Shown: piece after piece, positions 8,214 through 16,743 of the stretch
How the letters are laid out: each line of letters begins with the position of its first letter
Numbering within the stretch: the first letter of the stretch is position 1
NCBI GenBank assembly: GCA_003165595.1
Contig: PLWQ01000031.1
Span: 31,933-95,932 of the forward strand
Direction of reading: 5' to 3'
DNA length: 64,000 nucleotides
Source of the DNA: Fibrobacterota bacterium
Lineage (GTDB): Bacteria > Fibrobacterota > Chitinivibrionia > Chitinivibrionales > FEN-1185
Notes under the pieces: generated by a model
Seen by the model: the letters and a program-made list of their open reading frames with translations, nothing else
Databases searched by the model: none
What the model was told of the DNA's origin: nothing
Program-made: the position numbers and the translations under genes

Positions 8214-9089
8214 TTAAATGACCGGCACTTGTTCGGGACAGGAAGAAACGAGAATCGATCGCATTCCTATTTCGCGCCGCACGCGCTCGAAATCGTCCGG
8301 CGAATTGAGAAAGCCTATCATCGTGGAACCGGAACCGCTCAAGACCGCGCCGGCGCAACCCGCGTCGAGCAGGCGCTTCTTGATAACCGGCAAAAGGGGA
8401 TAGCGGGAGAAAACCGTTTGTTCGAAATCGTTATGCATGGCGGCAAGAACACCGTCGCGATCGCCCCTCAGCAGACAATCTTTCATTGCCAGCGTCTTCT
8501 GCCTGTCGCGGCCGATTCGTGAGTAATCGATGTTGGCATAGGCCTGTTTCGTGGAGACGCCGAAGCCGGGCGTTACCAGAACAGCATCAAAACGGAGCGG
8601 CGTCTCCAGAGGAACAAGCGTACCGGCCGCCTCGGTGTCCAGGGCCGTGCTCCCGGCAAAATAGAAGGGCACGTCCATTCCCACTGTGCGGGACAGCGAC
8701 ATCAGTCTGCTTTTGTCAAGATTGAGGCCCCACAGGTCCCGCAACAAAAGAAACATGGTGGCCGCGTTTGCGCTGCCGCCAGCCAGCCCCCCCTGCACCG
8801 GAATGTGCTTTTCTATAACAATCGTGACGTTACTCGAAATGCCGAATTCGGTCTTGAGCAGGTCCGCAACTTTCCAGCAGATGTTCGATGCGTCCAGAGG
8901 CACCTCTGGATTGTCGCACACGACCCTCATGCGGGAAGATTCCGTAACCGTGAGGAAATCGTGCAGGCTGATCTTGTGCTTTATGGCTGAGAGCTCGTGA
9001 TACCCGGCGCACGGGCCCTTTTCGATTCTTCCGACAATATCAAGCGCCAGGGTGATGCGGGTAAAGCATTGTGCGGAAACCGTCTTCAT
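8214..9089 (-). CDS. ispE: 4-diphosphocytidyl-2-C-methyl-D-erythritol kinase
   Basis: About 291 residues from the ATG at 9089 (a TTG 9 bases upstream is in frame). It phosphorylates CDP-methylerythritol in the MEP isoprenoid pathway. The GHMP-kinase phosphate loop is clear (PVQGGLAGGSANAATM, about residues 97-112), as is the C-terminal GHMP motif (GAVLSGSGSTMIGF). The usual N-terminal AKINLxL and DGYHxL motifs appear in divergent form as TRITLAL and CAGYHEL. The dxs gene for the first pathway step lies at 11.9-13.8 kb on the same strand. It is transcribed divergently from a PilZ gene with only 48 bases between starts. Confidence 0.92.
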   Translation of the reverse strand: MKTVSAQCFTRITLALDIVGRIEKGPCAGYHELSAIKHKISLHDFLTVTESSRMRVVCDNPEVPLDASNICWKVADLLKTEFGISSNVTIVIEKHIPVQGGLAGGSANAATMFLLLRDLWGLNLDKSRLMSLSRTVGMDVPFYFAGSTALDTEAAGTLVPLETPLRFDAVLVTPGFGVSTKQAYANIDYSRIGRDRQKTLAMKDCLLRGDRDGVLAAMHNDFEQTVFSRYPLLPVIKKRLLDAGCAGAVLSGSGSTMIGFLNSPDDFERVRREIGMRSILVSSCPEQVPVI

Positions 9090-9137
9090 GCCAATCAAAA
9101 TATATCATTGCGAATCACCATTATTTATCTTACAGAC

Positions 9138-9497
9138 ATGCAAGGAATCGAACGCAGACGCTATCCCCGTGTCAGCCTCAATCACGTCACCGTGGAGGTG
9201 TATTCCTCGCTCGGAGAACTCGAAAGCCCCGAATTCTGTTTTATAATTAACGTGAGCGAAAACGGCCTGCTTTTCAAGTCGGAGAGCAAGGATACATCGT
9301 TTGAGTCCGGCACACTGCTGCGTGTCACGTTTGTTCTTCCGGACGGCAATATCGTTGTCCGCTGCGATGCCACAGCGATCCACGTGCGGGTCACAGACCT
9401 GTCCCAATACATCGGCGTACAGTTTAAGAACCTCGGGCTCGCCGAGGCAAAACTGCTGCGGGAATATGTGGCAAAGTCGCTGGATGAACAGGGATAG
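9138..9497 (+). CDS. PilZ-domain protein (probable c-di-GMP receptor)
   Basis: 119 residues from the ATG at 9138. This start puts the c-di-GMP-binding arginines right at the N-terminus (ERRRYPRV, residues about 4-11). The second motif is NVSENG, matching the D/NxSxxG consensus, near residue 33. The remainder forms the beta-barrel and C-terminal helix (AEAKLLREYVAKSL) of a single PilZ domain. No other domain is present, so it is a stand-alone adaptor that would act by binding a partner. No flagellar, pilus or cellulose genes are nearby to suggest that partner. It starts 48 bases from ispE in the opposite direction, so the promoters must be interlaced. Confidence 0.88.
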   Translation: MQGIERRRYPRVSLNHVTVEVYSSLGELESPEFCFIINVSENGLLFKSESKDTSFESGTLLRVTFVLPDGNIVVRCDATAIHVRVTDLSQYIGVQFKNLGLAEAKLLREYVAKSLDEQG

Positions 9498-9699
9498 CAC
9501 CTCTTTGACTCCGCAACTATTCAACGTTCCTTTCTTCTTCATGGCTTCCGAGTCCGTTCCGGGCTGTAACTGAATCGGGAACTTCACCGCCGAGACTGAC
9601 CTTTCGTTCAGATTCCGAGATTCGGAGTGTTCGGCGGACGGCGTCCTGTGCACCACCGCTGAACCTTGTTTTTGGCCGGTAAAAGAAAAGGAACCGAAA

Positions 9700-10569
9700 A
9701 TGAAAGCTATTCATGACAAATACTGCTACGTAATTCTGCTCACTGTTTACGGATTGGTTTGCGGAGGGACGGTATATAGAAATGATTCAACAAAGGAGTC
9801 ACTGCAAATCATTTTTCCGGACTCAAATCAGACTATTTCCAGTCCCTTTAATATTTCGGGGACAGGCAACCTGTTTGAAAGTAAAGTGCTCAAAGAATAT
9901 GTAGAAAAGGGATATTGGAAAGACACTTTCGTTGGGATTGAGGTTGTTGACAATAGTGAGCATGTTCTGGGAGGGGCTCACATTGACACAAAGGACGGCG
10001 GCTTGACCGGACAGTTTAGCCAAAACATTTCTTATTTCCGCCCTTTCGCCCAGAAGGGCTATGTAAGGATTTCAAGATATTGTCCCACTGATCGATTTCA
10101 ACCAGGCAAGTATTCTCCAACATCTCTATCCGGAAGGGTGTTTGCGGAAATTCCAGTAATCTTCTCAGAACGATTAGACTCAAGCAAGTGCCCCAATATT
10201 GTATTTGAAGACTACCGCACAAACGACATTTATAAAGGCAAGATTGCGAAAGTTGATTTCAAGAGTTATCCCGGCGCCTATCAATTCCGCAGCCGGATAA
10301 GAGAAGGTGTTAGGGGTGGACCCAATTTTGCCGGGCACTATACTCTTGTAATCTGGGGCTGCGGTACGCAGTGCGGAAACTTTGCCATAGTTGATGACGA
10401 AACCGGAAAGATAGTGGTTGTTGATTTTGATGAGTCTTGTTATCACCATTTCAAGAAGAATAGCAGGCTGTTAATACTGAAGACCGTATGCATGGGAAAT
10501 GAAAATAGTGCAGGCGGTGATTACTACGAATTAAAAGATGGAAAGCTAAAGCGCGTTTGCAAATATTAA
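9700..10569 (+). CDS. Exported two-domain protein with Gmad2-like and FAGHY-motif domains
   Basis: 289 residues with an N-terminal hydrophobic signal (VILLTVYGLVCGG). Residues about 35-155 resemble the Gmad2 immunoglobulin-like domain: a pattern of IIFPDSNQTISSPFNISG, then VFAEIPVIF at the end. The C-terminal part contains GPNFAGHYTLVIWGCGTQCG and IVDDETGKIV, a motif combination I have seen in uncharacterised exported proteins of many bacteria. A Cys pair within WGCGTQCG could form a disulfide. The gene is clearly more AT-rich than its neighbours, which suggests recent acquisition. An AAGGAA site precedes the ATG. Function unknown. Confidence 0.8.
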   Translation: MKAIHDKYCYVILLTVYGLVCGGTVYRNDSTKESLQIIFPDSNQTISSPFNISGTGNLFESKVLKEYVEKGYWKDTFVGIEVVDNSEHVLGGAHIDTKDGGLTGQFSQNISYFRPFAQKGYVRISRYCPTDRFQPGKYSPTSLSGRVFAEIPVIFSERLDSSKCPNIVFEDYRTNDIYKGKIAKVDFKSYPGAYQFRSRIREGVRGGPNFAGHYTLVIWGCGTQCGNFAIVDDETGKIVVVDFDESCYHHFKKNSRLLILKTVCMGNENSAGGDYYELKDGKLKRVCKY

Positions 10570-10930
10570 AAAGCCCATATCGGTGATTTTAAAGGACGCC
10601 CATTTCGTGGATTCACTAGGAACGGACACCGTATTCATTCGCGAAATGCAATTTGATACGGTTCGGGTGGGCTGGTTGGCTGGATAGGGCGCGAAGCGGG
10701 AAGCGTGATGGTGAACAACGCCGGGTGCCCTTAACATCTGCTCATACGACAAAAGAACAAGAAACAGTCATGTGCCATCGATCTTTGATCGAGGTTCTTT
10801 TGTTTGAGATGAAGCAGATGAACCTGGATCACAGATCCAGGCCATACCGGTTGCGTGGTGCGTGTTTGGTCACTCGGAGGACCCGAGCACGCTTTATGCC
10901 CATGTTCAGTTCCAGGCTTTTGGGGTGCAG
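10570..10930. other. Intergenic region without a supported gene
   Basis: 361 bases between convergent genes. It holds a short inverted repeat (CCTGGATC ... GATCCAGG, about 10819-10836) and an AT-rich stretch. No open frame here has a plausible start, and I see no repeat shared with other parts of the window. Confidence 0.5.
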
Positions 10931-11533
10931 TCATTTCCTTTTGGGGACATCGCACCTTGACAAAAAATCACTAAAACAATCATTCACCGCGTTTGAAAGA
11001 CATTCCATGTAGTTGTCATATGAATAGACGCGGCCGAATCGGTTCGACGTACCGATGGCGGTACAACTGGAAAGCGTGTCGTTGTTCTTGTCGAGGATTG
11101 AGAAGTCTATCGTTACTTTTCCTCTGTACAGGTCCTTCTCGACCACCTCAAATTGCAGAAGTCTTCCGGATATTTTATAGTCGAAGGCCGGCGACGATGA
11201 GGTTGAAAGGCCGAATATGGCAAAGACCTTTGGAAAATTGGTCATGATAAAAGAAGAAATATCCGTCTTTGTCGTAACCCAGTAGATAAGCCGATTGTCC
11301 CAGGTGTGAGGGCCGTGATCGGTCCAAATGATTGTATCTTTCTTCTGAGATCTGCAATCCACGATTGTGTCCAGTTTGTACGTGCGCCCCGCGAAATTTG
11401 GGAGATTCCTCGGAGAATAGTTCCCGGAATCGTCTGTCGACCTCCATGCCATCTCGACGTCCTTAAGATGCGCGCAACCGGCAAAAAGAAACAACGAAGC
11501 AAGAATGGCAATTGGAATAGAGATGTTTCGCAT
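10931..11533 (-). CDS. Lipoprotein of unknown function
   Basis: 200 residues beginning with a lipoprotein signal peptide: hydrophobic core IPIAILASLFLFAGC with a lipobox FAGC, so the mature N-terminus would be a lipidated Cys near residue 20. The middle contains KLDTIVDCRSQKKDTIIW and a beta-rich segment (FDYKISGRLLQFEVVEKD; GKVTIDFSILDKNNDTL). The last third has Cys residues (SSCTAIG, YMECLSNAVNDCF). The general layout recalls small outer-membrane lipoproteins of the YajG or ABC-auxiliary type, but the match is weak. It stands alone in an AT-richer patch with the Gmad2-like gene. Confidence 0.75.
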   Translation of the reverse strand: MRNISIPIAILASLFLFAGCAHLKDVEMAWRSTDDSGNYSPRNLPNFAGRTYKLDTIVDCRSQKKDTIIWTDHGPHTWDNRLIYWVTTKTDISSFIMTNFPKVFAIFGLSTSSSPAFDYKISGRLLQFEVVEKDLYRGKVTIDFSILDKNNDTLSSCTAIGTSNRFGRVYSYDNYMECLSNAVNDCFSDFLSRCDVPKRK

Positions 11534-11663
11534 ATGGATTTCGGCTCCCTGCTAAAAGGCAATCAATTCATCTCGCAGACGATAAAACAAGATGATACTA
11601 CATTGTACACTTAATGATTGCTCTTGTCAATAACCGGGCATGCGTTTTGCCTGATATGTAAAT

Positions 11664-11687
11664 CCTTCGACAAGCTCAGGATGACAG
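11664..11687. repeat. Short dispersed repeat of the TTCGACAAGCTCAGGATGAC type
   Basis: The sequence CTTCGACAAGCTCAGGATGA is a well-known short repeat of many unrelated bacterial genomes. It is often recognised by the spurious peptide HPELVEG on the other strand, which is present here. Only one copy was seen in this window. Confidence 0.7.
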
Positions 11688-11779
11688 CTCGGGAAGTTGA
11701 CAGGTGAAAGTTGACAGTGGAAGAGGTTGAAGAACGCAAGATCTACAATTTCTGCATTTCTGAAGCGGACCTTGTCAAC

Positions 11780-11877
11780 TGTGGTAACCATCTTCTGCCC
11801 GGCGTTAGCTGGACCGGGGTGCGCGCTGGAGCGCGTTGCCGCCGGACGACCCTTGGAAGCACCCGACGGGGCGCCCG
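11780..11877 (+). repeat. Dispersed GC-rich repeat family R1, copy A
   Basis: It begins TGTGGTAACCATCTTCTGCC and then has a GCGTTAG segment, CTGGACCGG, a GCGC/GAGCGC stretch and a closing GGGGCGCCC. The same order of blocks is found at 49691-49847 (reverse strand) and 52960-53115, with a partial copy at 23442-23503. It lies 28 bases past the end of dxs. Confidence 0.65.
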
Positions 11878-11904
11878 GATCCATATCGTGAACCTGCTAA
11901 GATA

Positions 11905-13785
11905 CTATTTGTGTACGAATTGTAAAACCTGTTCCGCAATCGACTTCGGATCAAGCTTGATTTTCTCCAGGATCTTGGCGTTGCTCCCGTGTTCGAGGAA
12001 ACAGTCGGGGTATCCAAGTCGCAGGAATTGGGAGAGGGAAACACCCATTGCGGCGGCCAGTTCGAGCACGCCGGATCCGAACCCTCCGGCCAGCGAATTG
12101 CTTTCCAGCGTTACAATGTGCGAATGCGAGGAAAACAGGGTGCCGTAAAACTCCGCTGAGAGCGGCTTGACAAAGCGCGCGTTCACCAGCGTCGGCGTGA
12201 TGCCGCGCTTCTCGAGAATGTCGCACGCGGCTGCGGCGTGCAAAAGCATGTCGCCCGCGCACACCAGGGCCACCGTGGCGCCCTTCCTCACAACTGCCGG
12301 TTCCGGGATGGCCAGAGGCGAGACGTCGCCGCCGGCGAGGTCGTCCGGTATGCACCCGCGGCAATAGCGGATGAACACCGGACCGGCGGTATAGGTCATA
12401 GCCGTTATGAGCATGCGCTTGAGTTCGGTGCCGCTCGCGGCCGCCATGATGAGCGCACCCGGTACCGTGCGAACGAACGACAGGTCCAGCGCGCCGTGAT
12501 GCGTGGGGCCGTCTTCTCCGACGAGCCCGGCGCGGTCTATGCAGAAGGTAATATTGAGGTTGTCAAGTGCAACGTCGTGAACAAGCTGGTCGAACGCGCG
12601 CTGTAGAAACGTGGAGTACAGCGCGACCACCGGTTTGAGGCCTTTGAGGGCCAGGCCGGCGGCAAACGTCACCGCGTGCTCTTCCGCAATGCCCACATCG
12701 AAAAAACGATCGGGGTAGGCGTCACGGAAAAACGAAAGTCCGGTCCCGTCGGGCATTGCGGCGGTAATGGCCACCACGTCGCTTCGCCGCGCGCCGATTT
12801 CAACGAGCGTCCTGCCGAATACCTCGGAATACGACGGCCGGGACGCCGGGGAACACACGACGTCTCCAGTGTCAAGTGAGAACTTCGAGATCCCGTGATA
12901 CTTGGTGGCGTTGTTCTCGGCGAAACTGTAGCCCTTGCCTTTGGTGGTTATCGCGTGAACCAGGACCGGACCGGTGGTATGATCTTTAACAAAACGGAAA
13001 ATCTCCACCAATTTTGGAATATCGTGTCCGTCAATAGGGCCAAAATAGCGGATGCCCATGTCTTCAAAAAGCTTGCCGGGGATCACGAAATGCTTGACGG
13101 TTTCGTCTATGTTGTGAAGGAGGTTGCGGATGCGGCTGCCGAACGTGGCGAGACGGCCGGTGAGTTCCCACACTTCGTCTTTGAGTTTCTTGTACCGTTT
13201 GTCGGTGAGCACCCTGGTGAGATAGCGCGACATTGCGCCCACGTTTTTCGAAATGGACATCTTGTTGTCGTTGAGCACGATCACCATGTTCGTCGACAGG
13301 CTTCCAAGGTTATTGAGCCCTTCAAACGAAAGGCCGCCCGAAAGCGATCCGTCTCCGATGATGGCGACCACCGCGTGTTTTTCTTTTTTCAAGTCGCGGC
13401 CGATGGCGAGCCCCAGCGCCGCCGAAATCGACGTGGACGCATGTCCCACGCTCACCGAGTCGTATTCGCTTTCGGAAATCCTGGGAAAACCGCTGATGCC
13501 TCCGAACCGGCGCAGGTTCTTGAACTGATCTCTCCTGCCGGTGAGGATTTTGTGGGCATACGCCTGATGGCCCACATCCCACACGAGTTTGTCAACGGGG
13601 GTGTTGAAGCAATAGTGCAGGGCAACCGTGAGTTCTACGGCGCCCAGGCTCGACGCAAGATGGCCGCCGCTCTGACTCACATGTTCGAGCATGAAGGTGC
13701 GGATTTCTTCGGCGACTTCCGCCAGCTTTTCGGGCGGAAGGTTCCTCAAATCTGCGGGGCTGTTAATGGACTGTATGAGGTTCAT
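11905..13785 (-). CDS. dxs: 1-deoxy-D-xylulose-5-phosphate synthase
   Basis: 626 residues, the normal family length. It condenses pyruvate and glyceraldehyde 3-phosphate with thiamine diphosphate as cofactor, the first step of the MEP pathway. Visible features: HLASSLGAVELTVALHY at the N-terminus, DVGHQAYAHKILTGR, the thiamine-diphosphate motif GDGSLSGG ending in LNDNKMSIS (about 160-195), HAITTKGKGYSFAE, the transketolase catalytic segment with GIAEEHAVTFAAGLA, and DRAGLVGEDGPTHHG. All key motifs are intact. With ispE nearby, two MEP genes occur here but not in one operon. It is divergent from tgt, with 124 bases between starts. Confidence 0.97.
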   Translation of the reverse strand: MNLIQSINSPADLRNLPPEKLAEVAEEIRTFMLEHVSQSGGHLASSLGAVELTVALHYCFNTPVDKLVWDVGHQAYAHKILTGRRDQFKNLRRFGGISGFPRISESEYDSVSVGHASTSISAALGLAIGRDLKKEKHAVVAIIGDGSLSGGLSFEGLNNLGSLSTNMVIVLNDNKMSISKNVGAMSRYLTRVLTDKRYKKLKDEVWELTGRLATFGSRIRNLLHNIDETVKHFVIPGKLFEDMGIRYFGPIDGHDIPKLVEIFRFVKDHTTGPVLVHAITTKGKGYSFAENNATKYHGISKFSLDTGDVVCSPASRPSYSEVFGRTLVEIGARRSDVVAITAAMPDGTGLSFFRDAYPDRFFDVGIAEEHAVTFAAGLALKGLKPVVALYSTFLQRAFDQLVHDVALDNLNITFCIDRAGLVGEDGPTHHGALDLSFVRTVPGALIMAAASGTELKRMLITAMTYTAGPVFIRYCRGCIPDDLAGGDVSPLAIPEPAVVRKGATVALVCAGDMLLHAAAACDILEKRGITPTLVNARFVKPLSAEFYGTLFSSHSHIVTLESNSLAGGFGSGVLELAAAMGVSLSQFLRLGYPDCFLEHGSNAKILEKIKLDPKSIAEQVLQFVHK

Positions 13786-13909
13786 GTGGTGAAACGTATT
13801 TTAAAAACGGCAGGACGCTGCCTGTTTGTACGATCGGGCAATTCTATAAGATACCTGAAATTGTCCCGAATTTCAACAACTACGTCTTGTGCGGGCGAGA
13901 TATTTGACC

Positions 13910-15109
13910 ATGGAAACCGAATCGAAACGCGATTTTTTTGAATTGGTGGGCACCGATCCCGGTTCGCAGGCCCGCGCCGGCATTTTGCGCACCGCGCATT
14001 CCGTTGTCGAAACACCGGTGTTCATGCCGGTGGGAACCCAGGCAACCGTCAAGGCGCTGTCCCCGGCCGAACTCGACGCGTGCGGGTGCTCCATTATCTT
14101 GGCGAATACCTATCATCTGCACCTGCGGCCGGGCGATGCCCTCGTTGCCGAGGCCGGCGGGCTCCATACCTTTGAAAGCTGGGGAAAATCGCTCCTCACC
14201 GACAGCGGCGGCTTTCAGGTGTTCAGCCTTCGCGACATTTCCAAAATAACCGAGGACGGGGTGTGGTTTCAGTCGTACATCGACGGGTCGAAACATTTCT
14301 TTTCCCCGGAGCGGTCCATTGAGATCCAGCGCAACCTCGGCGCCGACATCATCATGATGTTTGACGAATGCCCGCCGGCCCGGGCGGGCGAAGAGGCGAT
14401 CCAACGGGCGGTCGAAAGAACCGTGCGCTGGGCGCTGCGCTGCCGTGAGGCGCATGCGACGCTTCCGTTTGCGCACGGCAGGGAGCAGGCGCTTTTCGCA
14501 ATTGTCCAGGGCGGGACCAGCAGGGACCTTCGCAAGAAGTGCGCCGAACAACTGATGGCGCTAGACATGCCCGGCTATGCCCTGGGCGGGCTTGCGGTAG
14601 GAGAGTCAACCGCCGAAATGTACGACATCGCGGCCTGCACGTGCGGGTTCCTGCCGAAATGCAAACCGCGTTACCTCATGGGCGTGGGCATGCCCGAGAA
14701 CATCCTCGAATGCATCGAGCGGGGGGTCGACATGTTCGATTGCGTCCTTCCCACCAGGAACGCGCGCAACGGAACCGCGTTTTCGTGGAACGGGCCCATT
14801 CACATAAGAAACGCCCGCAACACCCGGGATTTCAGCCACGCCCTCGATGATTCCTGTGCCTGCTATGCCTGCCGGAATTTTTCCCGGGCCTACCTGCGCC
14901 ACCTTTTCTGCGCCGGCGAAATACTTTCCCTGCGGCTTCTCACGCTGCACAATGTTTATTTCTATATGGATCTGGTGCGCCGCGCGCGCGCGAGTATCCT
15001 GTCCGGGACGTTCGGACAGTTCAAGGAACAGGCGCTGCGCCGTCTGCAGCAGGCCGGCGCCGAGGAACCCGAAACCGCTCAGGGGGTCACCAATGATGGA
15101 TCCGCTTGA
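13910..15109 (+). CDS. tgt: tRNA-guanine transglycosylase (queuosine pathway)
   Basis: About 399 residues from the ATG at 13910; an in-frame GTG at 13889 is the alternative. It exchanges guanine-34 for preQ1 in the anticodon of queuosine tRNAs. Hallmarks: TPVFMPVGTQATVKAL, LTDSGGFQVFSL with the active-site Asp, DIIMMFDECPP, AIVQGG, YALGGLAVGE, FDCVLPTRNARNG, and the zinc site CACYACRNFSRAYLRHLF followed by TLHN. It overlaps the aminopeptidase gene by 17 bases and is probably co-translated with it. No queuosine synthesis genes are in the window. Confidence 0.97.
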   Translation: METESKRDFFELVGTDPGSQARAGILRTAHSVVETPVFMPVGTQATVKALSPAELDACGCSIILANTYHLHLRPGDALVAEAGGLHTFESWGKSLLTDSGGFQVFSLRDISKITEDGVWFQSYIDGSKHFFSPERSIEIQRNLGADIIMMFDECPPARAGEEAIQRAVERTVRWALRCREAHATLPFAHGREQALFAIVQGGTSRDLRKKCAEQLMALDMPGYALGGLAVGESTAEMYDIAACTCGFLPKCKPRYLMGVGMPENILECIERGVDMFDCVLPTRNARNGTAFSWNGPIHIRNARNTRDFSHALDDSCACYACRNFSRAYLRHLFCAGEILSLRLLTLHNVYFYMDLVRRARASILSGTFGQFKEQALRRLQQAGAEEPETAQGVTNDGSA

Positions 15110-16046
15110 AGAATGCGCACAAATTGCGCTGTCGGAATGTCTCAACCTGGGCCGTCAGGAGCAGCTTCTTGTCGTGTGCGATCCGCCCTGCGCCGAAATC
15201 GGCGATGCGTTTTGGCGGGTGGGGTCGGCCATGTGCCGAGAGGCCGTGATGGTACGGATATCACCCCGCAAACAGAACGGCAATGAGCCACCGCTCCCGG
15301 TGGGTGAGTGGTTTGGCCAGTTCGACGTGGCCGTGATGCCCACGTCGCGCTCGCTCTCGCACACGCAGGCGCGCAGAAAAGCATGCGAAGGCGGTACGCG
15401 CATCGCCACACTGCCCGGTATCACGCCGGACGTGTTCGTGCGCACCTTGCGCGCGGATTGGAAGAAACTGGGCAGTCTCACACGTAAATTATCGGGACAG
15501 CTTTCGGCCGCTTCGTCGGTGCGGATAACCACCCGGGCCGGCACGGAGCTGTCGTTCGGGACCGGAGGCCGCCAGGCCAAGGCCGATGACGGGCGGCTCA
15601 TTTACAAAGGCGCATTCGGCAACCTGCCGGCCGGGGAAACGTACATGGCCCCGCTGGAAGGGACGACGGAGGGCACGCTCGTGGTAGACGGGTCGTTTCC
15701 GCTTACGGGACTCCTTCAGACGCCACTCGTTTTGAAGATTCGAAAAGGCAAGGCGGTCGATGTTGCGGATCATCCTTGCAAGGCCGAACTCGAACAATTG
15801 TTCAAGAAATACGGCCCGTTTGCCCGCAACATTGCCGAGTTCGGGGTGGGCACGCTCGACAGCGCCAGGATTACCGGCAATACGCTGGAAGACGAAAAGG
15901 TCAAGGGAACCTGCCACATTGCCTTGGGCGACAACGCTTCGATGGGCGGAAATGTGCGGGTGCAGATGCATTTGGACGGGATACTGCGAGAGCCGACAGT
16001 ATGGCTCGATGATAAAATGTGGATGCGGGACGGCAGGATGGAATAG
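15093..16046 (+). CDS. M29-type aminopeptidase-like metalloprotein
   Basis: About 317 residues from the ATG at 15093, which follows an AGGGGG site; the next codon is also ATG. The C-terminal half carries the family signature: AEFGVGTLDSARITGNTLEDEK, then GTCHIALGDNASMGGN, HLDGILREPTVWLDD and a final MRDGRM. These supply the Glu, His and Asp metal ligands of M29 (aminopeptidase T-like) enzymes. The N-terminal domain is shorter than in classical M29 enzymes, as in the leucyl-aminopeptidase-like subgroup. It overlaps tgt by 17 bases. A cytoplasmic peptidase role is likely, with unknown substrate. Confidence 0.82.
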   Translation: MMDPLEECAQIALSECLNLGRQEQLLVVCDPPCAEIGDAFWRVGSAMCREAVMVRISPRKQNGNEPPLPVGEWFGQFDVAVMPTSRSLSHTQARRKACEGGTRIATLPGITPDVFVRTLRADWKKLGSLTRKLSGQLSAASSVRITTRAGTELSFGTGGRQAKADDGRLIYKGAFGNLPAGETYMAPLEGTTEGTLVVDGSFPLTGLLQTPLVLKIRKGKAVDVADHPCKAELEQLFKKYGPFARNIAEFGVGTLDSARITGNTLEDEKVKGTCHIALGDNASMGGNVRVQMHLDGILREPTVWLDDKMWMRDGRME

Positions 16047-16150
16047 GAGTTCCAGATTCCAGAGTTCAGATTCCAAATTGGGATGCCTGCTGCCTGCTTT
16101 TGCAACCGCTCCGTTTCACCCGTAGAATCCCATTGCCGACAAATCCCGGC

Positions 16151-16220
16151 AGGTTCCCTTGCGCGGCTACTCCCGTAGCTCTGCATCCAGTCGCAGTCGT
16201 GATGCTGCGGGGTTCTTCAA
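16151..16220 (+). repeat. Dispersed repeat family R2, copy E
   Basis: Key blocks are GCGGCTACTCCCGTAGC, CAGTCGCAGTCGTGATG and GCTGCGGGGTTCTTCAA. The same blocks in the same order occur at 26970-27077 and 54943-55012. This copy lies between two convergent genes. Confidence 0.65.
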
Positions 16221-16248
16221 TTTGCATTCTGGAATTTGGAATGTGGAA

Positions 16249-16743
16249 TTACTTTATCAGCCCCATCATCCTCGCCGCGACGTCCGGTTCAACCCTGTAC
16301 GGGCTTCCCTTGCCTTGGAAGAAACCGTGTTTGTCAATAAGGTGCAAAGAGAGCGGCGTCAGGGAAAACGACGCGCCGGACGCTGCGAGGGTAAACACGG
16401 TCTCGCCTTTTGCAAACGTCCCCTCGTTGGCGAACGGTGACGGAATTTTGCCGCGGGCTCCGCAGTGCACGGCCACGCATCCTGCCGACACGGTAACCGG
16501 CGCGCCCAGCGCCTGTTCGGCGGCGTCGTACGCCTTGCGCAATGTGTCAACGAGACGCTCTTTGTCGACGCCGAGGCCCGCAAGCATTGCAGCATCGTCG
16601 CTCATGATGTCTTCGGGCCGCCGCGGGTCGGCGCCGAGGAATCCCGCCGCGGAAAACCGCGACGGGCCAAGGATTTTCCTAAGGTCCCGTTCGTCGGCAA
16701 CTGCTTGCACGGGTTGTTTGTTGCTTTCAGGCGAATTTGTCAT
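16249..16743 (-). CDS. Conserved-looking protein of unknown function, coupled to a flavin/iron-sulfur reductase
   Basis: 164 residues from the ATG at 16743, which has AAGGA 7 bases upstream and overlaps the preceding reductase gene by 17 bases. No signal peptide or membrane helix. Sequence features include a helical segment (KERLVDTLRKAYDAAEQAL) and a beta-rich C-terminal half (APVTVSAGCVAVHCGARG; ETVFTLAASGASFSLTPLSLHLID) with two Cys close together. I do not recognise a family. Tight coupling to the reductase suggests a partner or accessory protein of that enzyme. Confidence 0.7.
   Translation of the reverse strand: MTNSPESNKQPVQAVADERDLRKILGPSRFSAAGFLGADPRRPEDIMSDDAAMLAGLGVDKERLVDTLRKAYDAAEQALGAPVTVSAGCVAVHCGARGKIPSPFANEGTFAKGETVFTLAASGASFSLTPLSLHLIDKHGFFQGKGSPYRVEPDVAARMMGLIK

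Larger units (their letters stand above)
11534..11904. other. Intergenic region holding two dispersed repeats
   Basis: 371 bases between two minus-strand genes. It contains a TTCGACAAGCTCAGGATGAC-type repeat and one copy of repeat family R1; both are listed separately. No gene is supported. The open frame across 11627-11884 on the minus strand is repeat translation. Confidence 0.6.

Noticed and set aside
11780..11877. Integron attC site (GCGTTAG core in repeat R1)
   Set aside because: No complementary TAACGC-type core is found at the other end of the copies and there is no integrase gene. The block order fits a repeat family better.
11627..11884. Small minus-strand frame containing HPELVEG
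   Set aside because: This peptide is the known false translation of a common dispersed repeat.
12895..13941. 348-codon plus-strand frame
   Set aside because: It lies antisense to dxs, whose motifs are fully intact.
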